Part shown: piece by piece, positions 33,995 to 41,371 of the stretch | How the letters are laid out: every line of letters begins with the position of its first letter | Position numbering within the stretch: position 1 is the stretch's first letter | NCBI GenBank assembly: GCA_964536975.1 | Contig: CAZHYS010000005.1 | Span: 1-42,126 of the forward strand | DNA length: 42,126 bases | Source: JAKQDP01 sp964536975 | Lineage (GTDB): Bacteria > Patescibacteriota > Patescibacteriia > 2-01-FULL-39-33 | Reading direction: 5' to 3' | Translations under genes and position numbers: made by a program | The notes under the pieces: model-generated | The model's database searches: none | What the model was told of the DNA's origin: nothing | The model's input: only the letters and a program-made list of their open reading frames with translations

Positions 33995-34768
33995 CTAATC
34001 GCTGCCCCCCACCACCGATAATGAATAATCTATAATCTGTTTCCATTGAGCTTCAGTCACGGCGCCGGTAATCTTATTGCCATTGATAAAAAACGTCGGC
34101 GTCCCCGATACGCCCAGACTGGCCGCGTCTCTGACATCATCTAATACTTTGGACAAAAAATCTTCCGCGTCCAAACAGGCGGCAAAATCAGTTTCATTAA
34201 GTCCTGTTTGCTTGGCAACAGCCAACAGATCATCACGGGAAAAATCGCTCTTGCCGGCCATAAACAGCCGATCATGCACCGCCCAAAATTTGTCCTGCGC
34301 CTGCGCGCACAAAGATGCGTTGGCAACCGTAATAGAGCTTTCGCTAATAGTGGGAAAATTGCGATAAATAAAAAATATATCGTCTTTCCTCTCCGCCATC
34401 ACTTTGCGAATGATCGGGAATTCCGATTGGCAGACTGGGCATAAAAAATCGGAAAATTCCACAATGACAATTTTTGCGTCCGGATTGCCAAAATACGGCC
34501 GATCTATTCTTTCCGCCAGTTCCCGTTCAGCGCTTCGGCTATTGGTCGCCAAATTTTCCGCCAATAACTCGGCCGGACTGGTTTCCGACGAAGAGGCGTT
34601 ATCGGCGCTTCGCAAAATATCAATAAACACAAAAACCAGGCAAGCCAACAGAATAATCGCCAAGACAAAAAAAATAATCAAGAAAACCCCCCATCTCTTG
34701 CGGTACCACTTGATCGGCGAAAGCGACGAACCTGGCGCGGTCTGATTGTAATTTTGCCAATCTTCCAT
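33995..34768 (-). CDS. Membrane-anchored DsbA-like thiol-disulfide oxidoreductase
   Basis: 257 residues. One N-terminal membrane segment (about 27-50), a linker rich in Ser/Ala/Glu, then a DsbA/DsbG-type thioredoxin fold (about 93-255): strand KIVIVEFSDFLCPVCQSEF with the CPVC active site at 110-113, the inserted helical domain, and the cis-Pro loop GTPTFFINGNKITG. It oxidises or isomerises disulfides outside the membrane. This fits the Cys-rich giant and TSP1-like surface proteins in this window, which are probable clients (inference). Single gene with extended -10 promoter. Confidence 0.92.
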   Translation of the reverse strand: MEDWQNYNQTAPGSSLSPIKWYRKRWGVFLIIFFVLAIILLACLVFVFIDILRSADNASSSETSPAELLAENLATNSRSAERELAERIDRPYFGNPDAKIVIVEFSDFLCPVCQSEFPIIRKVMAERKDDIFFIYRNFPTISESSITVANASLCAQAQDKFWAVHDRLFMAGKSDFSRDDLLAVAKQTGLNETDFAACLDAEDFLSKVLDDVRDAASLGVSGTPTFFINGNKITGAVTEAQWKQIIDYSLSVVGGSD

Positions 34769-34779
34769 ACTTAATTCAT

Positions 34780-34788
34780 ATTATAGCA
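34780..34788 (-). promoter_or_regulatory. Extended -10 promoter of the dsbA-like gene
   Basis: Minus strand TGCTATAAT, 12-20 nt before the ATG; no clear -35 box. The mRNA leader would be very short. Confidence 0.5.
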
Positions 34789-34941
34789 CAAGATGGCAAA
34801 TGGCGAATAGCGTATAACAAATAGCGAATGGCGTTTAGCGATTAGGGATTAGTAAAATTTCTAATTTCTAATAAAATTTTAATGGTTCAGCTTCGTTCAC
34901 CACAAGTTTTCAATTTAAAATTTACAATCTACTTTCATGTT

Positions 34942-35031
34942 GTCATCCCGACCCCTTCGACTACGCTCAGGGTAAACTCCGTGGAGGGATCCCTCCACTC
35001 GTCCGCTTGGGGCGTCCTCGGTCGGGATGAC
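34942..35031. repeat. TCATCCCGAC...GTCGGGATGA inverted-repeat element
   Basis: 11-bp terminal inverted repeat GTCATCCCGAC/GTCGGGATGAC, with an inner GGAGGGATCCCTCC palindrome (34983-34996). It is part of a 509-nt geneless gap (34769-35277), which otherwise holds 'gaatggcgtttagcg' words (34795-34850), a segment aatggttcagcttcgttcac (34881-34900) shared with 12300 and 39690, and the long inverted repeat below. Confidence 0.75.
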
Positions 35032-35089
35032 ACATTTTTTGATGGGATCGCCACGGTCGGCCCTTTTGGCATTAACCAAAACGTCCTCC

Positions 35090-35172
35090 CTCGCGATGAC
35101 ACTGTCTGCCGAGTTCCGTTACTGGTTACTCGTTACTGATTACTTCAAGACGCGAGCTTATCGCGTCTCTAC
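35090..35172 (+). repeat. Left copy of an about 85-bp inverted repeat
   Basis: ctcgcgatgacac ... gagttccgttac, tggttactcgttactgattac, gacgcgagcttatcgcgtctctac. The reverse complement occurs at 39530-39614 with about 88 percent identity by eye. The pair brackets secG, the binding protein, tRNA-Leu and RNase J. Confidence 0.85.
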
Positions 35173-35222
35173 GAATTTCCATTCCGAGTTGCGAGTCGCG
35201 GGTTACGAGTTCCGCCCTTGCC

Positions 35223-35251
35223 TTGACTTTCTCCCCCAAATGTGATAGTAT
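35223..35251 (+). promoter_or_regulatory. Sigma-70 type promoter of secG
   Basis: TTGACT (35223-35228), 17-nt spacer, TAGTAT (35246-35251); 26 nt before the secG ATG. Confidence 0.7.
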
Positions 35252-35277
35252 GGAAATAATGAGTAAATTGATCATCT

Positions 35278-35487
35278 ATGATTATTAACATTATCCAACT
35301 TATTTCGGCGGTTGCCTTGATAATCGCCGTTCTCCTACAAAACCGCGGCTCCGGCCTCGGCTCCGCTTTCGGCGGCGAAAGCAACATCTATCATGCCCGC
35401 CGGAGCTTTGAGAAGTGGCTTTTTTATGCTACTATTGTCTTAGCGATAATCTTCTTTATTACCGCTTTTATCAACATCCTAATCTAA
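35278..35487 (+). CDS. secG: Preprotein translocase subunit SecG
   Basis: 69 residues, two membrane segments (about 3-20 and 46-68) with the conserved loop LLQNRGSGLGSAFGGES between them, the SecG signature. Auxiliary subunit of the SecYEG channel. Followed after 45 nt by the binding protein, so probably cotranscribed. Confidence 0.95.
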   Translation: MIINIIQLISAVALIIAVLLQNRGSGLGSAFGGESNIYHARRSFEKWLFYATIVLAIIFFITAFINILI

Positions 35488-35532
35488 AACTCTTTCGTCC
35501 CGAGCGCTTGGGACGGAAACAATCAACAAACA

Positions 35533-37365
35533 GTGAAATTAATATCTTCTTGGGGCAAACACCTCACTAATTGTTTTTCCCGTCAAAATAAAAAAATAAA
35601 AAACTTCCGACGCCAGCACCAATTGGATCGGCATCTGGTGACTTCTTTGAATAAGTCAAAATTGCCCACCTTAAAGCAAATCAAGTACTTTCCCAAAATC
35701 CTCAACCGGCGGGAGAGAATCCAAATCCGAGTCTTGGCCGCCGCCATCGCTGTTTGCCTGATTGTCCTTTTGATTGACTCTTACCTGATGGCAACGATCG
35801 CCATTCCCAAAAACGGCGGGCACTACACCGAGGGACTCATCGGCTCGCCGAAATTCATCAACCCGATTCTCGCCCAGACCAATGATGTTGATCTGGATAT
35901 TTCCCGACTGGTTTTCTCCGGCCTGCTCAAATACAATAACAATCGCCAGCTTATTCCTGATCTGGCGGAAAGCTACGAAATATCCGAGGACCAATTGGTT
36001 TACACCTTTCATCTGAGAAGAGATATCAGATGGCACGACGGCGAAATATTCAAAGCCGACGATGTTATCTTTACTGTCGCCTCCCTCCAGGATCCGCAGT
36101 TCAAAAGTCCCTTGGAGAGAAGCTTCCGCGGCGTGGTGGCGGAAAAAATTGACGACTACACCATCACCTTGACGCTCAAAGAGTCCTACGCCCCGTTTGC
36201 CGGATTGCTTACTTTCGGTATTTTGCCCGAACACCTTTGGTATAGCATCCCGCCGGCCAATGCCGACCTTACCGAACTCAACAAAAAGCCAATAGGCACC
36301 GGCGCTTGGAAATTTGATAATTTCAAAAAAGATACCGACGGCAATATCAAATCTTACACTATAGTCAAAAATGAAAATTATTATGGAGATCGTCCTTATC
36401 TGGAAAAAATAGTCTTTCGGTTTTACGCCGATTATATTTCCGCCGTAGAAGGACTAAAAAACCAAGAAGTCCAAGGCATTGCCTATCTCCCCAAGGAACT
36501 CCGCTCGGAATTGGCCAAGTACAAGAATCTCAATTATCACAATCTTGATCAGCCGCAACACACCGCCATATTTTTCAACCAGAAAAAAAACGAACTGCTC
36601 AAGTCCGACTACATTAGGCAAGCGCTGGCGAAATCCGTCAATAAGCAAAAAATCCTGGGAGAAATCTACAACAACGAAGGCCGCGTTATCAACGAACCGG
36701 CCTTGCCGGGCATTGACAGTCCGGAGGATATCAAAAAATACGACTATGATCCGGCGGCGGCAATCGCTCTGTTGGAAAAAAACGGCTGGACTATGACCTC
36801 CACCACTACCGCCGACGGGGTCACCCAGCAATATCGCCAAAAAAACGGTTTGGCGCTGGCAGTCACCTTGACCACGGTTGACCAGCAAAAAAATATCGCC
36901 ACCGCCGAGCTGATCAAAAAAGCCTGGGACGAAATCGGCGTCAAGACTGACCTAAATATCGTGGACAAGCAAAAAATTGTCCAGGAAACCATCAAGAACC
37001 GCGATTATCAAGCATTGCTATTTAGCGAAAATATGGGCTCGGATCCCGACCCTTTGCCGTTTTGGCATTCTTCCCAAAACGCCTACCCCGGCCTCAATTT
37101 GGCGATTTTTTCCAACAAAGAAGTTGATAAATTACTGGAGGATGCTCGCAAGCTGAATAATTGGGAAGAACGGAAGAAAAAATACAATGAATTCCAAAAA
37201 ATAATCGCCGAACAATTGCCGGCCATTTTCCTATTCAACTCCACTTATACTTATCCGCTGGATAAAGACATCCGGGGCTTTGACGGCTGGGGCATTGCCG
37301 TGCCGGCTGATCGCTTTGCCAATCTCAGTGAGTGGTATATCAGGACCAAAAGAATTTGGAAATAA
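35533..37365 (+). CDS. Family 5 extracellular solute-binding protein (peptide/nickel ABC type), membrane-anchored
   Basis: 610 residues from a GTG. A basic N-terminal 60-residue extension precedes a single membrane segment (about 65-88, VLAAAIAVCLIVLLIDSYLM), so the protein is anchored by an uncleaved helix and not as a lipoprotein (no lipobox Cys). The rest is a type SBP_bac_5 fold: GGHYTEGLIGSPKFINPIL, RLVFSGLLKYN, LVYTFHLRRDIRWHDGEIFKADDVIFT, and late PLPFWHSSQN. It usually delivers oligopeptides to an ABC transporter; no permease or ATPase genes are nearby. Confidence 0.92.
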   Translation: MKLISSWGKHLTNCFSRQNKKIKNFRRQHQLDRHLVTSLNKSKLPTLKQIKYFPKILNRRERIQIRVLAAAIAVCLIVLLIDSYLMATIAIPKNGGHYTEGLIGSPKFINPILAQTNDVDLDISRLVFSGLLKYNNNRQLIPDLAESYEISEDQLVYTFHLRRDIRWHDGEIFKADDVIFTVASLQDPQFKSPLERSFRGVVAEKIDDYTITLTLKESYAPFAGLLTFGILPEHLWYSIPPANADLTELNKKPIGTGAWKFDNFKKDTDGNIKSYTIVKNENYYGDRPYLEKIVFRFYADYISAVEGLKNQEVQGIAYLPKELRSELAKYKNLNYHNLDQPQHTAIFFNQKKNELLKSDYIRQALAKSVNKQKILGEIYNNEGRVINEPALPGIDSPEDIKKYDYDPAAAIALLEKNGWTMTSTTTADGVTQQYRQKNGLALAVTLTTVDQQKNIATAELIKKAWDEIGVKTDLNIVDKQKIVQETIKNRDYQALLFSENMGSDPDPLPFWHSSQNAYPGLNLAIFSNKEVDKLLEDARKLNNWEERKKKYNEFQKIIAEQLPAIFLFNSTYTYPLDKDIRGFDGWGIAVPADRFANLSEWYIRTKRIWK

Positions 37366-37410
37366 GCCGCTTCCATTGAGACGGAAATAATTCAAGCAAC
37401 TTTGCATTTT

Positions 37411-37497
37411 GCCGATGTGGTGGAATTGGTAGACACGCAGCGTTCAGGGCGCTGTGAGCATCTGCTCATGAGGGTTCAAATCCCTCCATCGGCACCA
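37411..37497 (+). tRNA. tRNA-Leu (anticodon CAG)
   Basis: 87 nt. Acceptor stem GCCGATG/CATCGGC, D-loop TGGAATTGGTAGACA, anticodon stem CAGCG/CGCTG with loop TTCAGGG (CAG reads CUG), long variable arm TGAGCATCTGCTCA as in class II tRNAs, T-arm GAGGGTTCAAATCCCTC, discriminator A and an encoded CCA. Confidence 0.97.
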
Positions 37498-37639
37498 GCG
37501 AATCTCTCTTTAATTATCTCCCACATTTTTTCGGCCGGTAAAAATCGGGGCGAAAAAAATTGAGCTGACGCGAAATCCCTCTCTGGCGTTTTTATTCAAA
37601 CGCCAAAAATCTAATTAAAAAAATTAAAATTTAAAGTTT

Positions 37640-39496
37640 ATGATGAACAAAAGAAGATATCCGCGACAAGGCGGCTATTTGATGAATTCAAAACAAAAAA
37701 ACAATTCGGCCGGCGGAGAAAATCCGATCGGCAAAACTGACAGCCGCAAAAAAAGCCATTCTGTCGGGCGGCGGCTAGGTAACAAAAAACCTTTCCCCCT
37801 CAAAAGGGAAAGAGGATCGGACAACAAATCCGACGGCAAACTGAAAATAATCCCGCTCGGCGGCTGTGAAGAAGTCGGTCGCAATATGACTGTCTTTGAA
37901 TACAACCAGGACATTGTCATTTTGGATATGGGCATCCAATTCCCCGAAGAAGATATGCCGGGCATTGATTATATCATCCCCAATATCAATTATCTCAAAG
38001 GCAAAGAAAAAAATATCCGCGGCGTGATTTTTTCCCACGGCCACTTGGATCACATCGGCGCCGCGCCGATTCTGCTGGAAAAACTCGGCAACCCGCCGAT
38101 TGTCGGCCGCGATCTCACTATCGCGATGGTCAAACATCGCCAAGAAGATTACAAAAAAGACAGCGCCAAAAAATTAAAAACCATCATTGTCAAAAATGTC
38201 CAGCAAAAATTGAAGCTGGGAGCTTTTGACGTGAGCTTCTTCCAAATTGAACACTCCATTGTTGACGCGGTCGGCATAATTCTGAAAACACCGGTGGCGA
38301 CCGTCATTCATCCCGGCGACTGGACGATGGAAAAAGACCGGAACAAACGGCCGATTCTTGATTATTCGCATTTGGCGCGTCTGCCCAAGCCGACCGTGCT
38401 GATGCTGGAAAGCCTTGGCGCCATTGATGTCCGGCCCAGTTCGTCCAGCGAAGAAATGAAAAAAAATCTGCTTGACCTTATCGCCAAAGCGCCCGGCCGG
38501 GTGATTATCGGAACATTCTCTTCCCAGATTGAAAGAATCGGCTGGATCATTGAGAATGCTCAAAAACTCGGCAAAAAAGTGGCGATTGACGGCTATAGCA
38601 TGAAAATGAACGTGGAAATATCCAGACAGCTCGGCTACATCAAATACCGGCCGGATACGCTTATAAAATTGGAAAAAATCAGCGACTACCCTGACAACAA
38701 AATCGTTTTCTTGTGCACCGGCGCCCAGGGCGAAGGCAACGCGGTTTTATCTCGGGTCATTGAAGGCCAACATCGCCACATCAAACTGCAAAAGACTGAC
38801 ACGGTGATCCTTTCATCTTCCATTATTCCGGGCAACGAACGGACAATCCAGCGGCTCAAAGACAATCTTTACCGCCAGTGCGATAATGTCATTCATGGCA
38901 ACATAATGGACATCCACGTTTCCGGCCATGGCAACAAGGAAGACATCATCCATATGGTCAAAACTGTGCGGCCGACCTACTTTATCCCGGTCTATGCCAA
39001 CCATTATATGCTCAAAGAGTCAGCTAAGCTGGCCAAAGACAACGGTGTCAACCCAAAAAACATTTTTGTCCCGGACAACGGCCAGGTGATTGAATTTGAT
39101 CGTCGCGGGGGGGTGCTGACCAACCGTAAGGTGCCGGCCGATTATGTTTTTGTGGACGGCCTGGGCATCACTGACAGCAATAATGTTGTTTTGCGCGACC
39201 GCCAAATGATGGCCGAGGATGGCATGCTAGTCGTCATCGCCACCATCAACGCCAGAACCGGCGACCTCATCCATAATCCCGATATTATCTCCCGCGGCTT
39301 CGTCTACATGAAAGAAAATAAAAAGCTGATTGAGATGACTCGGCAAAAAATCAAAAAGATGCTCAAGGACAACAATCCTCTGACCGCGCCCGACGAGCAA
39401 TATCTCAAAGATATGATCAGAAATGAGATCGGCAAATTTCTCTACCAAAAAACCGAAAAGCGCCCGATGATTCTGCCGGTGATTATTGAAGTGTAA
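37640..39496 (+). CDS. rnj: Ribonuclease J
   Basis: 618 residues. Metallo-beta-lactamase/beta-CASP nuclease with 5'-3' exo- and endoribonuclease activity in RNA turnover. LKIIPLGGCEEVGRNMTVFE (68-87) begins the fold. Motif 2 HGHLDH is at 133-138, with later metal ligands in FFQIEHSIVDAVG and VIHPGDWTMEKD. The beta-CASP part has FLCTGAQGEGNAVLSR and DIHVSGHGNKEDI, and the C-terminal domain ends MILPVIIEV. The first about 65 residues are a basic, low-complexity extension (KRRYPRQGGYL, SRKKSH, PFPLKRERGS); M15 is an alternative start. No SD is visible. Confidence 0.96.
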   Translation: MMNKRRYPRQGGYLMNSKQKNNSAGGENPIGKTDSRKKSHSVGRRLGNKKPFPLKRERGSDNKSDGKLKIIPLGGCEEVGRNMTVFEYNQDIVILDMGIQFPEEDMPGIDYIIPNINYLKGKEKNIRGVIFSHGHLDHIGAAPILLEKLGNPPIVGRDLTIAMVKHRQEDYKKDSAKKLKTIIVKNVQQKLKLGAFDVSFFQIEHSIVDAVGIILKTPVATVIHPGDWTMEKDRNKRPILDYSHLARLPKPTVLMLESLGAIDVRPSSSSEEMKKNLLDLIAKAPGRVIIGTFSSQIERIGWIIENAQKLGKKVAIDGYSMKMNVEISRQLGYIKYRPDTLIKLEKISDYPDNKIVFLCTGAQGEGNAVLSRVIEGQHRHIKLQKTDTVILSSSIIPGNERTIQRLKDNLYRQCDNVIHGNIMDIHVSGHGNKEDIIHMVKTVRPTYFIPVYANHYMLKESAKLAKDNGVNPKNIFVPDNGQVIEFDRRGGVLTNRKVPADYVFVDGLGITDSNNVVLRDRQMMAEDGMLVVIATINARTGDLIHNPDIISRGFVYMKENKKLIEMTRQKIKKMLKDNNPLTAPDEQYLKDMIRNEIGKFLYQKTEKRPMILPVIIEV

Positions 39497-39529
39497 GGCA
39501 GTAATCAGTAATCGGTAAATAATATGATT

Positions 39530-39614
39530 GTAGAGACGCGATAAGCTCGCGTCTGAAAGTAATCAGTAACGAGTAACCGGTAACGGAACTCCGAATGCTC
39601 TGTGTCATCGCGAG
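39530..39614 (-). repeat. Right copy of the about 85-bp inverted repeat
   Basis: gtagagacgcgataagctcg, gtaatcagtaacgagtaacc, ggaactccgaatgctctgtg, tcatcgcgag: reverse complement of 35090-35172. Farther out (39665-39815) the order of words also mirrors the left side: caccacaag segment inverted, 'aaattagaaatt' words, then 'ctaatcgctaaacg'. No gene in the 324-nt gap. Confidence 0.85.
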
Positions 39615-39820
39615 CATTAAATTGTCTAATTGTTAAATTGTCCGCCGCGGCTACGATTCAATAATTTTTCATTAAAAAATTAAAAACTTGTGGTGAGCGA
39701 AACCGAACCATTATTTTGAAATTTAAAATTAGAAATTAGAAATTTTATTAGACATTAGGAATTAGAAATTAGAAATTTTACTAGTCCCTAATCGCTAAAC
39801 GCTAATCGCTAAAACAATCT

Positions 39821-40465
39821 ATGCAAAAAACCCCTCTCCAAGGCTGGCGCGATTATCTTCTGCTTAGCTTCAACCCGGTGATCCGCTGGCTGACCATTTC
39901 CGACTTTATTCTGTCCAGTAGTTACGGCCTGCTCGCGCCGATTTTTGCCATTTTTGCCTCCGAGTACATTGAAGGCGGCAATGTCCAAGTCGCCGGCATC
40001 GCCGTGACTATTTATCTACTTACCAAAAGCTTGGCCCAAGTGCCGGCCGCCGGCATTATTGACAAAATCAAGGGCGAAAGAGATGACTTCTGGGTGCTCA
40101 TTATCGGCTCTCTTTTGACCGCTATTATTCCCCTTTTCTACATTTTCACTCATACGCCGGGACAATTATTCCTCGTCCAATTTTTCAACGGCATTGTCAC
40201 TGCCGCCACCTTCCCGTCCTGGATGGCGATTTTTACCCGCCACATTGACAAAAACAAGGAAGGCGTGGAATGGGGCGTCTATTTCACTCTGACCGATTTG
40301 AGCTCGGCTATTACCGGCGCCATTGGCGGCACTATGGCACTCTACTTCGGATTCAATGCCGTCTTTATCGGCGTCTCTGTCATATCTATTATTGGCAGTA
40401 TCTCGCTGATGATTATAAAAAATGAAATGCGCCGCAGTCGCCTTACTCATATTCTCCCCTTTTAG
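39821..40465 (+). CDS. Half-length MFS-type membrane protein, probably truncated
   Basis: 214 residues with about six membrane segments, half the usual MFS length. FILSSSYGLLAPIFAIFASEYIEGG is helix 1; DKIKGERDDFWVLIIGSLL contains a motif-A-like loop; later TFPSWMAIFTRHIDKNKEGVEWGVYFTLTDL. The last residues SRLTHILPF and the TAG stop are encoded by the start of a palindromic repeat (attctccccttttagaaggg). The gene may have been cut short by repeat insertion, or it may be a six-helix protein; six-helix MFS-like proteins are common enough in Patescibacteria that I cannot decide. Confidence 0.75.
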   Translation: MQKTPLQGWRDYLLLSFNPVIRWLTISDFILSSSYGLLAPIFAIFASEYIEGGNVQVAGIAVTIYLLTKSLAQVPAAGIIDKIKGERDDFWVLIIGSLLTAIIPLFYIFTHTPGQLFLVQFFNGIVTAATFPSWMAIFTRHIDKNKEGVEWGVYFTLTDLSSAITGAIGGTMALYFGFNAVFIGVSVISIIGSISLMIIKNEMRRSRLTHILPF

Positions 40466-40763
40466 AAGGGGGAGATAAAGAGGGGGTGATTATTTTCTTG
40501 ATTGCAATAATTACCAACGTTATTTACAGTTAGCCATTCCCTCCCCTTTATACTCGTCCGCCTGTGGTGGAAGGGAAGGGATCTGCCCTGAGCTAAGTCG
40601 AATGGGTATCTTTCCCCCTCCTTGTCTGAAGGAGGGGGAAAGGGGGGAGGTTAGAATGTTAACCCCTCCCTAACCCTCCCCTTCGTAGGGGGAGGGAAAG
40701 AAAAGGACGCCACTTTGTAAGGGGGGAGGAAAATGCAACAATGCTAAAGCGTGTATAATGCTG
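40450..40763. repeat. Composite CCCCTCC/GGAGGGG palindromic repeat island next to TR2
   Basis: At least three palindromic units: ctccccttttagaagggg (40453-), ccccctccttgtctgaagga gggg (40614-), and aacccctccctaaccctccc cttcgtagggggaggg (40661-). It ends with ggaggaaaatgcaacaatgc and agcgtgtataat, a tail shared with 31036-31074. No gene in 40466-40823. Confidence 0.82.
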
Positions 40764-40823
40764 ATGATTTTTATATTATCAAAAATTACATTTTTCTCAC
40801 TAAAACTGCCGTTCAGAAATTAT

Positions 40824-40854
40824 AAAACAAAACTCTCCCGCCAAAGCGGGAGAG
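40824..40854 (-). terminator. Intrinsic terminator directly after TR2
   Basis: Minus strand: perfect 9-bp stem CTCTCCCGC/GCGGGAGAG, 4-nt loop, then TTTTGTTTT. Starts 13 nt after TR2, the same arrangement as at TR1. Confidence 0.85.
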
Positions 40855-40867
40855 AAATGAAGAGAGC

Positions 40868-40994
40868 TGCGGGACGGACCAGGCGAAACCGCCATCGTCA
40901 TTCCACTGGTTGTCAGGATTGTCGTAGTACGCGTTCAACCGCCGACCATGGTCGTTGCGGTTCGCGGCCAGGAGGTTCGGGTTGCCGTCAGAAT
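40868..40994 (-). other. DGR template repeat TR2 (remote from the RT)
   Basis: 127 nt, colinear with VR2 (41384-41510, offset 516). There are 11 differences; 10 are at template adenines (plus-strand T at 40898, 40902, 40911, 40922, 40928, 40935, 40956, 40976, 40977, 40982). The exception (40881) lies near the 3' end. In the target frame it encodes NSDGNPNLLAANRNDHGRRL and NAYYDNPDNQWNDDGGFAWS. It is unrelated in sequence to TR1. Confidence 0.94.
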
Positions 40995-41258
40995 TATATG
41001 AAATATCATCGGTGCCACCACCTCTTGTCCGCCGGTTGGCGGACTTGGGGTTGTATCTTATCCGGCATCTATAATGCCTTAATATTTCACACCAAGTATC
41101 TTCATTTTTGAAGTGTCTGCATGGTCACTCTATCCAAAGCCGTGGCCGTGGATACTCCGGACACATGGATACTTAGGTTCGGTAGCGGGAAGCCTTGACC
41201 GCCCGCGTATTCACCTACTGCCGATTTTATTATAATTGATTGAAAGAAAAAATAATAG
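40995..41258 (-). other. Leader region of TR2 with possible promoter, no gene seen
   Basis: No protein-like ORF. A possible promoter for the TR2 RNA is TTGGTG (41090-41095), 16-nt spacer, TATAGA (41068-41073) on the minus strand, about 70 nt before TR2; another TATAAT stands at 41229-41234 without a -35 box. A tgtccgccggttggcggact palindrome is at 41026-41045. Confidence 0.35.
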
Positions 41259-41313
41259 CCCCATTCTAATCTCCCAGGTCCCGAATTGTTCGGGATTGGA
41301 TTTAGAATGGGGC
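41242..41313 (-). terminator. Terminator of DGR target 2
   Basis: Minus strand: outer stem GCCCCATTCTAA/TTAGAATGGGGC (41258-41269 with 41302-41313), inner stem TCCCGAA/TTCGGGA, then TATTATTTTTTCTTTC. Confidence 0.8.
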
Positions 41314-41324
41314 CAAAGGGCTAA

Positions 41325-41371
41325 GGACTAAGAGGATCCAAGGGCTCAAGAAGCCCAAAGGGTCTTAGTCC
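41325..41371 (-). other. Hairpin 3' of VR2, containing the target stop codon
   Basis: Outer arms GGACTAAGA/TCTTAGTCC (perfect 9 bp) and inner arms GGGCT/AGCCC with a 5-nt loop. Begins 12 nt after VR2; the TAA stop (41365-41367) is inside. It corresponds to the hairpin beside VR1. Confidence 0.7.

Noticed and set aside
35090..39614. Composite transposon between inverted repeats
   Set aside because: No transposase, no terminal target duplication that I can see, and the contents are core genes; kept only as a possible invertible or mirrored block.
40758..41111. 117-codon plus-strand ORF over TR2
   Set aside because: Antisense to TR2 and its terminator; its Arg/Gly/Ser-rich product reflects the GC-rich template.
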